This document shows, in pieces, positions 18,062-26,550 of a stretch of 64,000 nucleotides of DNA. The translations under genes were made by a program, and so were the position numbers. Positions within the stretch are counted from its first letter, which is position 1. Each line of letters opens with the position of its first letter. The DNA is from an uncultured Parafilimonas sp. (GTDB lineage: Bacteria > Bacteroidota > Bacteroidia > Chitinophagales > Chitinophagaceae): the NCBI GenBank assembly GCA_903882935.1, contig CAIRZB010000028.1, positions 101,193 to 165,192 on the forward strand, in the 5' to 3' direction. The notes below the pieces were generated by a model. That model was not told the DNA's origin. It made no database searches and saw only the letters and a program-made list of their open reading frames with translations.

Positions 18062-19144
18062 TTATCTAATCACCGGCTTTTTAGGCACAAGTTTCAGGCT
18101 TTTGCGCAGGGTTTGTTTTAAATGCGTTTTTAATATTTGCCCCATGGTTTTGGCTTGCAAAAAGGCCACTTGGTTAAAATGGCTTGCAAGCTCCAACCGC
18201 AACTGGTCTATTTTTTCTGGCTTGGATATATTGTCCTGCCCCATTATGTCTATCAGTTCCTTTATTTGGTGGCGGGATGCAGCCAGCCTAAACACTATTT
18301 TAGTCCGCTCCTCGGCTTGGTACTGTTCAATTGACTCTTTGTTCAGGTGCTTCAGCACGGTTTGCACCATGGGGTAGTTTTCTTTAAAAAACTGCGGCAG
18401 GTACATATTTTTTCTGCCCTCATAACACTCTTGGTCAAAATCAATGGCGCGTATGCGGTATTGCACGTCCTCAATATCAGGGGTTATGTCCACTATAAAA
18501 TTATAGCTGCGCATATCGCCCAGCAGGCAAATAAAACAACGCTCGTTAAACTTTACAAACTCCTTGCTAAAACGCACTTGGTTGGTGCCGGGTGCATCCA
18601 AGTAGTTATTAATAAACTCGTCGCCAGGTATGCCGGGTATATGCTCCTCAATTAGGGTTTGTTGGCTGGTAAAATAAGTAATGCGGTTGGGGCTTAAAAT
18701 ATGCTCTAACTCCAGCCCATAAATACGGCTTGCGTCGGCCAGCTTTATATAATAATGGTCATAATTGTCGTTATACCGGTTTACAATCCTTATTCTAAAG
18801 GGCTGGCTGTTGCCAAAACTGCAAAAATCAATGCGGGCCACATCAAGCTGGCTTACAAAATTAAAGTCACCCTCGGTTTTTAAAATGGCGTAAATCTTCA
18901 CTAAGCCGTCGCGCAGGTAATCCCATTCGCGCATGTCGTAGCTGGCCTGCTGCCAAGCGGTAATATTGCCTTTTTTATCCTTTAGCGGAAAAGTGTACCT
19001 AAAATGCAATAGGTCCTGGTAGCTTACTGGCAGCGTAACCTCCCGTCCGTACTTTGTAAGGTATTTGCGCAGGTCGGCATTTATGGGGTAGCCCGGCTTT
19101 TTTTTGCTCGGCTTGTTATTCTCTGATGGTGATGCTGCGTACAT
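18062..19144 (-). CDS. Conserved hypothetical protein with kinase-like active-site pattern
   Basis: I do not recognise a named family for this 360-residue soluble protein. What can be seen: a basic N-terminus, a middle region with FICLLGDMRSYNFIVDIT and, some 20 residues later, YRIRAIDFDQECYEG. The order G-D-x4-N then I-D-F-D resembles the catalytic loop and metal-binding Asp of protein-kinase-like folds (APH, HipA, CotH/Fam20 relatives). That is inference only. The C-terminus is a long helical basic tail. It stands alone, convergent with serS. Confidence 0.6.
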   Translation of the reverse strand: MYAASPSENNKPSKKKPGYPINADLRKYLTKYGREVTLPVSYQDLLHFRYTFPLKDKKGNITAWQQASYDMREWDYLRDGLVKIYAILKTEGDFNFVSQLDVARIDFCSFGNSQPFRIRIVNRYNDNYDHYYIKLADASRIYGLELEHILSPNRITYFTSQQTLIEEHIPGIPGDEFINNYLDAPGTNQVRFSKEFVKFNERCFICLLGDMRSYNFIVDITPDIEDVQYRIRAIDFDQECYEGRKNMYLPQFFKENYPMVQTVLKHLNKESIEQYQAEERTKIVFRLAASRHQIKELIDIMGQDNISKPEKIDQLRLELASHFNQVAFLQAKTMGQILKTHLKQTLRKSLKLVPKKPVIR

Positions 19145-19419
19145 GGCATGTGAAAATAGGAAGAAACAGGATAAATTGATATGACACTGAAGTAGATTAA
19201 CTAAAACTAGCCATTAACCTAAAATTGTTATTTAAACTTAGTCGGATTAAAATGACTCATTTCGCCATGGTTTTGGCGTTTCGGATTCTTACTTTTGTGT
19301 AGGATAGTCCATACTCACCCGCTCCAGTAATCTTTTCTACTGCATAAAAGAAACCGAAAACAAAAGGCACCCGTCAACTCACGTAGCATATTTACCCCCC
19401 CCCTTTAGGGGATGGGGGT

Positions 19420-20940
19420 TTAATCAAGCAGCCCAACCGCATCATCCAGCAAGTTCAAATTTACGGCATCCGCACCGGCAATGCCTTCGATGGAGCCCCG
19501 AATGTGCGATGCGTTCAGCAGCACTTTTTCCAACTGTTTTTCGCGGGCCTTCCACAATTTCTCCATCGTGTCACGTTCTTTCTGTATGCTTATCTTCATA
19601 CTCATAAAGCCTTCACGAATAGCCTTCCACTGCTCGCTAAACTCGTTGCCGGTCAGGTAATCGTACAGCATCACCATCTTTTCGCCCCTGTTCACCTGGC
19701 TTTTTTTGGCATCTGCAATTTTTAAAATGCTGTTGCGCAACAGCAGGGCAACACTGCGTACTTCACCAAATGTGCAAATGTACACGCCGTCCTTCTCGCC
19801 AAACCGGTCCATGTCTTTGGGCAGGGTTTGGGTAACTATCACCGCCACATCGGCCGTCATAAACCGCATGTCTTTTTTCAGTTTCTCAATCCAGTCTAGG
19901 GTAAAATCTTTAGTGCGTTTGCTCTCGTAAATAATTTTGCCCGTCTCGTTGCCAAATTGGTTGCGCACAGTTTGTATGCAGTCCGCGCCTTTTATACCTT
20001 TGTCAACGGGACTCACCACATCAAACGGAAAGGTGCTGCGCAGTATTTCTTCCAGCAACAACTCTTGCACCTCACCCTGTAATTGCATACTGCCCTGCTC
20101 CTGTTTGCGCTTCAACTCATCCACTAATTTCTTTTGGTCGTCCAGCTGTTTTTGCAGTTCTTTTTTCTCTAGCAAATGCTGGGTTTCCTTCAACTGCAGG
20201 CGCTCGGTTTCCTCCTGCCAAACCTGGTCTTTCATTTTCTCTCGTTCTTCCATCAGCCTGCGCTGTATGCTCAGCTCCAGTTCCTGCTCCTTTATTTTAA
20301 AAGCTTGTTCCTGTTGCAAAAATTCCAGTTCCTTACGGCGGGCCTCCTTCAACTTTTCTTCGTTGTCGGCCAGGGAGTCTTGCAGCAATTTCAGCCTGTT
20401 GTCAAAATCGGCTCCCATGCTTTTGCTGATGGACTCTCTAAGCTCCAGTTGCAGCTTTTGCTTTTCCTCGGCAAATTGCCTGTTCATTTCAAGGTCCTTT
20501 GCCTGTGCCTGTTGAAGAAACATGGCTTCCTTGCGCTGGATGGTTAGCTCCAGTTCCTGTTCCTTTTGTTGCAGTGCCTGCTCCTGTTGCAGAAATGCCA
20601 GTTCTTTCCGGCGCGCTTCTTTTAGTTTTTCCTCATTGTCTGCAACAGACTGCTGCAGCATCTTCACCCTATTCTCAAAATCGGTGGCAATGCTCTTGGT
20701 AATTGACTCCTTCAACTCCAACTGCAAGCGTTGTTTTTCCTCCGCCAGCCGTTTATTCAATTCTGTGTCTTTGGCCTGTATCTGTTGTAAAAACTGTGCT
20801 TCTTTTTGTTTGTATTCCTCTTCTTTGCGCGCCTGCCATTTTTTGGCCTCATTCCGCAGTTCCAGTTGCACCTCTTCCCTAAAAGCGTCCGTCGGTTCAA
20901 ACTGGTTGCTGCATTTAGGGCAAATAATCAATCCTGCCAT
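19420..20940 (-). CDS. DUF2130 family protein with long coiled coil and predicted nuclease-like domain
   Basis: The start at 20940 gives MAGLIICPKCSNQFEPTDAF, with a CxxC zinc-ribbon-like head as in this family; the ATG at 21042 adds 34 unrelated residues. Residues 47-228 are two tandem 91-residue coiled-coil units. The DUF2130 domain follows (about 310-480), containing KGADCIQTVRN and GKIIYESKRTKDF. An Asp followed by E-x-K fits a PD-(D/E)xK nuclease pattern (inference). It lies 113 bases downstream of the PIN toxin-like gene on the same strand and may share its transcript. Role unknown. Confidence 0.82.
   Translation of the reverse strand: MAGLIICPKCSNQFEPTDAFREEVQLELRNEAKKWQARKEEEYKQKEAQFLQQIQAKDTELNKRLAEEKQRLQLELKESITKSIATDFENRVKMLQQSVADNEEKLKEARRKELAFLQQEQALQQKEQELELTIQRKEAMFLQQAQAKDLEMNRQFAEEKQKLQLELRESISKSMGADFDNRLKLLQDSLADNEEKLKEARRKELEFLQQEQAFKIKEQELELSIQRRLMEEREKMKDQVWQEETERLQLKETQHLLEKKELQKQLDDQKKLVDELKRKQEQGSMQLQGEVQELLLEEILRSTFPFDVVSPVDKGIKGADCIQTVRNQFGNETGKIIYESKRTKDFTLDWIEKLKKDMRFMTADVAVIVTQTLPKDMDRFGEKDGVYICTFGEVRSVALLLRNSILKIADAKKSQVNRGEKMVMLYDYLTGNEFSEQWKAIREGFMSMKISIQKERDTMEKLWKAREKQLEKVLLNASHIRGSIEGIAGADAVNLNLLDDAVGLLD
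20257..20802 (-). repeat. In-frame 2 x 273-base duplication inside the DUF2130 gene
   Basis: Residues 47-137 and 138-228 align without gaps as two 91-residue units. Both contain ADNEEKLKEARRKEL and LQLEL(K/R)ESI(T/S)KS, and each begins EA(Q/M)FLQQ. The units are 20802-20530 and 20529-20257. The divergence shows the duplication is not very recent. Confidence 0.85.
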
Positions 20941-21053
20941 GGGTAAATTTTTTACAATATTAGTGGGTTTGGCTGGAAGATGCGGGGGTAGTGAAAATAG
21001 ATGTTGATGAAGGAATGTAGTCTTGATATTTTTGGCAAGCACACCATTTCGGG

Positions 21054-21446
21054 CTAAGAATCGTATTTCTGTTGGATGCTGTACGGAATAACCTCTAATT
21101 CTTTATACGTAAAGTCCTTGGTGTTTTCGGTTAGCAGAGGTATTTTATTGGCTACGGCTATGGATGCAATCAAAAAATCTTTGTGTTGTTTTGAGCCGAC
21201 CCGGTACTGCATGGCAAGCTTTGATGCAACTTTTGCGGCTTTGGCATTAAACTCTAATAGCTGAAATGAATTTAGAATTTTTCTAACATATACTTTGGAG
21301 TTCTCGCTGGCACCAGACAATATCTCCAAGTATCCAATTTGACTGATGTACAGCTGCTTTATACCGAGGTTCAATAATATTTTCTCCATCTTCGATTTAT
21401 TTGAATCGAGATGGATAAAAACGGTACTATCCGCCAACACTATCAT
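21054..21446 (-). CDS. PIN-domain ribonuclease, likely VapC-like toxin
   Basis: The 130-residue protein starts MIVLADSTVFIHLDSN and has the acidic PIN set: Asp6, Glu41 (GYLEIL), Asp90 (KDFLIASIA) and Asn108/Asp111 (LLTENTKDF). VapC-type toxins cleave RNA using Mg2+ held by these residues. Its ATG overlaps the TGA of a 50-codon upstream gene as ATGA, the arrangement of antitoxin-toxin pairs. A paralogue with a nonsense codon lies at 25933-26322. Confidence 0.85.
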   Translation of the reverse strand: MIVLADSTVFIHLDSNKSKMEKILLNLGIKQLYISQIGYLEILSGASENSKVYVRKILNSFQLLEFNAKAAKVASKLAMQYRVGSKQHKDFLIASIAVANKIPLLTENTKDFTYKELEVIPYSIQQKYDS

Positions 21447-21595
21447 GGCTTTAGATAACTTAAATCAAAGCCTGCTTTGTGCAACTCATCAAAAGCTTTA
21501 AAGATAGCTTCCGGGCTTCCCTTTTTTGGCTTGGTAGATTTCTTTGCAGTCTTTTTCGCGGGCTTATCCTTTATTTCTGACTTTCTGTATTCCAT
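21443..21595 (-). CDS. Small lysine-rich protein, probable antitoxin of the PIN protein
   Basis: A 50-codon ORF starts at 21595 (MEYRKSEIKDKPAKKTAKKS) and ends DLSYLKP at 21443, overlapping the PIN gene by four bases. About one quarter of the residues are lysine, mostly in the N-terminal half. The C-terminal ~20 residues look like one helix plus the conserved tail. The second module has an upstream gene of exactly the same length with the same DLSYLKP ending, which supports both being real. I do not recognise a named antitoxin family. Confidence 0.75.
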   Translation of the reverse strand: MEYRKSEIKDKPAKKTAKKSTKPKKGSPEAIFKAFDELHKAGFDLSYLKP

Positions 21596-21756
21596 CACTA
21601 ATCCTTTATGCAAATATAATTTTCATACCATAATTTTCCAAATCGCACAAAAAAGCATCTTAAGGGCAAAAAAGTAACGGTACTCCAATTCAATAAACAT
21701 GAAAATAATACCCTTTTTTTTCTAAAAAAACACACAAAATCCATTACGGCTTCTAT

Positions 21757-21764
21757 TACCTTTG
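21757..21764 (+). promoter_or_regulatory. Probable minus-7 box of korA
   Basis: TACCTTTG matches TAnnTTTG and lies 57 bases before the korA start at 21821. The upstream TTG element is not clear. Confidence 0.4.
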
Positions 21765-21820
21765 TTCAGTTTTTTTCGTTCCGTATTTTGCGGAACGGCA
21801 CCATCTTCAATTGTTTGTAC

Positions 21821-23665
21821 ATGGATACCAAAGAAATATTGCTGCAGGACGTAGTAATAAAGTTTGCAGGCGACAGTGGCGACGGCATGCAACTTACGGG
21901 CCAGCAGTTTACCAACAATACTGCCATGCTTGGCATTGACTTGGCCACCTTTCCCGATTTTCCTGCCGAAATACGCGCACCGCAGGGCACCGTGCCTGGT
22001 GTTAGCGGTTTTCAAGTGCATTTTTCGTCGGCCAAAGTATACACCCCCGGTGATAGTTGCGATGTGCTAGTGGCCATGAACGCCGCCGCATTAAAAGTTA
22101 ACCTAAAAGGCCTTAAGCCGGCCGGCAAAATAATTGTAAACATCGACGGTTTTGATGCCAAAAACCTGCGCTTGGCCAACTACCCCGAAGGGGTACACCC
22201 GCTTGAAGACGGCAGCCTTGACAGTTACGAGGTAATTAAGATGGACGTTACCAAGATGACGCGCGAGGCATTGAAGGAGTTTCCTGAGCTGGGCATGAAG
22301 GAAAAAGACCGTGCAAAAAACATGTTTGTACTGGGCTTTATTTACTGGATGTACAACCGCACGCTTGACAATACTATTAACTTTTTAACCGAAAAATTCG
22401 GCAAAAAAGACGTTATACTGCAAAGCAACATAAAAGTGCTAAAAGCAGGCTACCACTATGGCGATACTACGGAAACGTTTAGTGCGCGCTACAAGGTGGC
22501 CAAAGCCAAGTTGCCACCAGGCAAATACCGCAGTATAATGGGCAACCAGGCCCTATCCTACGGCTTGGTAGCTGCATCGCAAAAAAGCGGGCTGCCGTTA
22601 TTTTTAGGCTCTTACCCCATTACACCGGCCTCAGACATATTGCACGACCTTAGCAAATACAAAACATTCGGGGTGCGTACTTTTCAGGCAGAGGATGAAA
22701 TTGCAGCCATTACGTCGGCCATCGGTGCCTCATACGGGGGCAGCATTGGCATTACTACCACCTCTGGCCCCGGCATGGCATTAAAGGCCGAAGCCATGGG
22801 TTTGGCGGTGATGATGGAAATACCGTTGCTAATCATAAATGTACAACGTGGCGGCCCTTCCACAGGGTTGCCCACCAAGACGGAGCAAAGCGACCTATTA
22901 CAAGCATACTATGGCCGCAATGGCGAATGCCCGATGCCGGTGATTGCATCATCTACACCAAGTGACTGTTTTAGCGCAGTGTATGAGGCGGTTAGGATTG
23001 CTGTACAGCATATGACTCCGGTTATATTTTTGAGCGACGGTTATATTGCCAATGGTGCCGAACCTTGGAAATTCCCCACAAGTGCCGACCTACCGGAAAT
23101 AAAGGTTGAATTTATTCAAGAGAAAAACAGTGGCGACAAGTTTTTACCCTATTTAAGGGATGAAAAATTGGTACGCCCTTGGGCCATACCCGGTACGCCA
23201 GATTTAGAAAACCGCGTTGGCGGATTGGAAAAACAGGATGTTACCGGTAATGTTAGTTACGATGCTGACAACCACCAGCACATGGTTAAAACCCGGCAGG
23301 CAAAGGTTGACATGATTGCCAACTACATACCCGAACAAACGTTAGACAGCGGCCCTGCCACCGGCAAGGTGCTGGTACTCGGGTGGGGCAGCACGTATGG
23401 GGTTATTAAAAGCAGCGTGCTTGAGCTTCAGGCCCAAGGCCATGCCGTAAGCCATGCCCACCTGCGGTATATACGGCCGTTCCCTATGAATTTGGGCGAA
23501 ATACTCCGCAATTTTGACACTGTGTTGATACCAGAAATAAACAATGGCCAGTTGATTAAAATTATACGTGACCAATACTTTGTTGATGCCAAAGGCTACA
23601 ACAAAATAATGGGAATACCCATTACCAAAATGGAATTGGTGGATGAGATAAAGAAGTTTATCTAA
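21821..23665 (+). CDS. korA: 2-oxoacid:ferredoxin oxidoreductase, fused gamma-alpha subunit (2-oxoglutarate type)
   Basis: The start at 21821 (MDTKEILLQDVVIKFAGDSG) is chosen over 21788. The 614-residue protein has an N-terminal gamma domain (about 1-190, GDSGDGMQLTGQQF), then the alpha/pyrimidine domain with GNQALSYGLVAAS, SYPITPASDILH and TTSGPGMALKAEAMGLA. The C-terminal domain II carries GWGSTYG. This class oxidises 2-oxoglutarate to succinyl-CoA with ferredoxin, together with a TPP-binding beta subunit (KorB). No beta gene follows: the next gene is on the other strand. Confidence 0.92.
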   Translation: MDTKEILLQDVVIKFAGDSGDGMQLTGQQFTNNTAMLGIDLATFPDFPAEIRAPQGTVPGVSGFQVHFSSAKVYTPGDSCDVLVAMNAAALKVNLKGLKPAGKIIVNIDGFDAKNLRLANYPEGVHPLEDGSLDSYEVIKMDVTKMTREALKEFPELGMKEKDRAKNMFVLGFIYWMYNRTLDNTINFLTEKFGKKDVILQSNIKVLKAGYHYGDTTETFSARYKVAKAKLPPGKYRSIMGNQALSYGLVAASQKSGLPLFLGSYPITPASDILHDLSKYKTFGVRTFQAEDEIAAITSAIGASYGGSIGITTTSGPGMALKAEAMGLAVMMEIPLLIINVQRGGPSTGLPTKTEQSDLLQAYYGRNGECPMPVIASSTPSDCFSAVYEAVRIAVQHMTPVIFLSDGYIANGAEPWKFPTSADLPEIKVEFIQEKNSGDKFLPYLRDEKLVRPWAIPGTPDLENRVGGLEKQDVTGNVSYDADNHQHMVKTRQAKVDMIANYIPEQTLDSGPATGKVLVLGWGSTYGVIKSSVLELQAQGHAVSHAHLRYIRPFPMNLGEILRNFDTVLIPEINNGQLIKIIRDQYFVDAKGYNKIMGIPITKMELVDEIKKFI

Positions 23666-23908
23666 ATCCCCAACGAAGGAGTCCTAACGGACTAAACGGG
23701 GGTGAAGAAATTGACCACAGAGTTAAAGGAGTTTTTTAACAGAGTTACACAGAGTTTTTTAGCGAATTAAGCTGCAATGCGACGGTTGTTAGTAACCAGA
23801 ATAGCCCTTTCATTCAACACTGCTGGGTAGGTGCGATTTATTTGACGCCCCTACCCAGTTTGTAGTTTATCTGTTCTATTTTCTAGTAATGAGGGATTCA
23901 AATTAAAT

Positions 23909-25657
23909 CTATTCCGACTTCACCACCTGCACTCTTTTTGAAATGCCGTTTTCGTTAAAGGCTTCAATAGTAAAATAGTAGGTTTTACCTTTGTCCATGG
24001 CTTTAAAATAGTATTCGTTACTGCCGTACACCATAACATTGGTGTATAATTTATCCGGGGCTATTCCGCTGTAAATAACATAACCCGTGGCATCATCAGC
24101 GGCCTGCCATTTTAGCCAAGCGTTGCGGGTATCCGTTTCGCCCCGCAGGACCACAAAGTTTTTAACGGTATCCGGCTTGGCTCCGTTGCCATTGCCAAAC
24201 ACCCTAAAACCACTGATGGCGAATTTGCCCGTGGCCATGTGAATATTTTCCATTTTCAGGTAACGTGTTTGCACCGGCTTTTCCAGTTCAATATAGTCGT
24301 GCGGCACATCGGTTTGGTTCTGGCTTTTATCCACCAGTGTTACCCATGTTTTACCGTCGACAGATGAATATATTTTGTACTGGTGGTATAGCCCGGGCAC
24401 CTTACCCATAACTGTTGCATCCTGGTCGGCATAATTAATTTGTATGGCATGTACGGTGCTTATGTTGCCAAGGTCGGTCTCAACCCATTCGCCCTTGTTT
24501 GCCGATGTGGCACTCCAATAGGTTTTAATACTTTCATCCACCGCTTGGTTGGCACTATGCCCGCCAAGGGTGGTGGAAACCCGCACGGGTTTATTATAGT
24601 TTAACAGCATCCAACCTGCAAATCGCCCCTGCAAATGGTCTTCAGGGCCCTGCGCCAATAAGGTGGGGTAATCGCCATAGGCGGTGTTGGCATATAAAAT
24701 ATCATCCTTGTCAAAACCTGCCGGCCAAATGCCTATCCTTCTTTCAAAATTGTTTTTGGTGTTGATAACAATGGTTGATACATGCCACCAGTTGCCGTAT
24801 TTGTCTTGGTATGTTGCACCATGCCCCGCACCCCGTGCATAGCCGCCGGGTTTATAACTGAATGGGTTATGGCTTTGGTAAGTAAAAGGCCCCATGGCTT
24901 TATTGGCCACATACACGCCATCCCCATAGCCACTAAACTCGGTACCGGGTGCCCCGTATTGCAGGTAGTATTTGCCATTGTGCTTGTTCATCCAGCTGCC
25001 TTCAATAAAAGGCTTTAAAAAAGTATTGTCGTAGTATTCGCCAAAACGCTCCCAGCCGTGTATGCTGTCGTTAAGGCGCAACAATTCCTTTCGTTCGCCA
25101 ATCGGCGCAAATGTTTTGCGGTCAATTTCCTGGCCATAGGTGGGGTAAAAATTACTGCTGCCAAAATAGATGTACAAGCGGTTGTCGTCATCTAAAAACA
25201 AGCCGGGGTCCCAAGCGCCCACCTTAAAGGAGTCCACCGCCTCTTTCCAATCGTCCACATGGGGGTTGGTACTCATCCACAAGGGGAAGTCCTGGGAATA
25301 AGTGCTGCCTATCACCAACAATGTATCATGCAACACCAATGTGGCAGGTGCACACAGTTCATCATATATCGGTTTGGCCGTTTGGTAGGGTTTTAAAAAC
25401 TTGCGTGGCACAAATTTCCAGTGCAGCATATCGCTGCTCCACCAATAGCCCCATTGGTTGGTACTGAAGAGATAGTAATCACCTTTAAACAAGGTAATGG
25501 TCGGGTCAGCCGTGGCGCGGTGCTTGCCCTGTTCAACAAAGTTGGGTATGGGGCAAAAGCCGTAATCTATATTAATGGGGTTACAGTACGTTTTTTGCTG
25601 GGCGTGGGCAGCATTAAACAATGCAACTAAAACAAGCAACGTAGCTATTCTTTTCAT
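23909..25657 (-). CDS. Glycoside hydrolase family 43 protein with discoidin-like and Fn3-like domains
   Basis: The start at 25657 opens a signal peptide (MKRIATLLVLVALFNAAHAQ). Residues about 20-340 fit a GH43 five-bladed propeller: base Asp in ATADPTITLFKGDYYLF, second Asp in GAWDPGLFLDDD and acid Glu in FIEGSWMNKHNGKYYL. A discoidin (F5/8 C)-like domain follows (about 355-480, SANQAVDESIKTYWSA and IQINYADQD), then an Fn3-like module. A secreted or periplasmic arabinosidase/xylosidase is likely; the substrate is not known. It is not in a visible SusC/SusD locus. Confidence 0.88.
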   Translation of the reverse strand: MKRIATLLVLVALFNAAHAQQKTYCNPINIDYGFCPIPNFVEQGKHRATADPTITLFKGDYYLFSTNQWGYWWSSDMLHWKFVPRKFLKPYQTAKPIYDELCAPATLVLHDTLLVIGSTYSQDFPLWMSTNPHVDDWKEAVDSFKVGAWDPGLFLDDDNRLYIYFGSSNFYPTYGQEIDRKTFAPIGERKELLRLNDSIHGWERFGEYYDNTFLKPFIEGSWMNKHNGKYYLQYGAPGTEFSGYGDGVYVANKAMGPFTYQSHNPFSYKPGGYARGAGHGATYQDKYGNWWHVSTIVINTKNNFERRIGIWPAGFDKDDILYANTAYGDYPTLLAQGPEDHLQGRFAGWMLLNYNKPVRVSTTLGGHSANQAVDESIKTYWSATSANKGEWVETDLGNISTVHAIQINYADQDATVMGKVPGLYHQYKIYSSVDGKTWVTLVDKSQNQTDVPHDYIELEKPVQTRYLKMENIHMATGKFAISGFRVFGNGNGAKPDTVKNFVVLRGETDTRNAWLKWQAADDATGYVIYSGIAPDKLYTNVMVYGSNEYYFKAMDKGKTYYFTIEAFNENGISKRVQVVKSE

Positions 25658-25783
25658 GGCACAATAACAGTTTGGTAAGGCTAATGTAGGGCAATAAGAT
25701 TGCAAAACAAACACTAGTATTTTGGGCGTTTGCTATAGCGTGGGTATTCCCTACTATTTTTTACATTTGTAAAAACAAACACC

Positions 25784-25936
25784 ATGGCTGTTGTAAAAAC
25801 ACCCAAAAAAGAAACCAGCAGGCCCAGAAAAGCAGTTGCAAAAAAAGCAAAACCCAAAGGTGGGTTAGCGGCTATTGACCATTTTGTAAAAACTGTTCGT
25901 AAACATAATATTGACCTTAGTTACCTAAAACCATGA
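25784..25936 (+). CDS. Small lysine-rich protein, paralogue of the probable antitoxin at 21443
   Basis: A 50-codon ORF, MAVVKTPKKETSRPRKAVAK at the start and DLSYLKP at the end, matches the 21443-21595 product in length, lysine-rich first half and C-terminal tail. Its TGA overlaps the next ATG as ATGA at 25933-25936. It looks intact, although its partner is broken, so it might act in trans on the other PIN protein (inference). Confidence 0.75.
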   Translation: MAVVKTPKKETSRPRKAVAKKAKPKGGLAAIDHFVKTVRKHNIDLSYLKP

Positions 25937-26322
25937 GGGCTCTAATAGATAGTACTGTAATATTTCACTATGAGTAACATGAAACTGAAATGAAACGTAT
26001 TATAACAGAATACGGAATCACAGAACCTTTGATTACCCGCATAAACTATTTGGAAATATTGGCTGGTGCGAGTGAAAATGCCAAGATACATATAAGAAAA
26101 GGGCTTACTAAATTTGATATTTTAGAATTTGACGCAAAGTCCGCTGCAGTCGGCAATACCCTAGCCATGAAATACCGTGTCGGTTCCAAGCATAGCAAAG
26201 ATTTTTTAATTGCCTGCATTGCCATAGCAAATAAGCTGCCGCTGCTAACTGAAAACACTAAAGATTTCGCTTACAAACAACTTACCGTGCTGCCTTACCG
26301 AATAAACGTTGCCAAATTGTGA
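25933..26322 (+). pseudogene. PIN-domain toxin gene with one in-frame stop codon
   Basis: Reading from ATG 25933 gives MRALIDSTVIFHYE, then TAA at 25975-25977, then an uninterrupted frame to the TGA at 26320-26322. The whole frame is 129 codons and aligns without gaps to the 130-residue PIN protein at 21054, with the stop opposite Ser15 (TCA there, TAA here). Asp6 lies before the stop; the Glu, central Asp and C-terminal NTKDF lie after it. Reinitiation at ATG 25990 would lack Asp6, so the product is probably inactive. Confidence 0.88.
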
Positions 26323-26550
26323 GGGTAGTAAAAATAAGTCAATAATTTTCAAATTACTATACTGGTACTGGACAGCGTATTTAAAGCCTGTTTGTTTTCA
26401 TCGTAGTATTTAATGGGTTAAATTATTGTGGATAAGCAAAAAAAAATCAAACGAAATTTTATACGAAAGATCAACACCGAAACTACACCGCATGTACGTT
26501 TTGGTACGATGCAAAGAAAATATGCTACTTTCAAAACAAATTTTCTTGCC

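Noticed and set aside
19937..20547. Serine/cysteine-rich frames opposite the DUF2130 gene
   Set aside because: Antisense of a coiled coil gives low-complexity S/C/F runs; no real protein features.
23690..23760. CAGAGTT direct repeats after korA
   Set aside because: Short, frequent in many genomes as remnants; nothing further supports a function.
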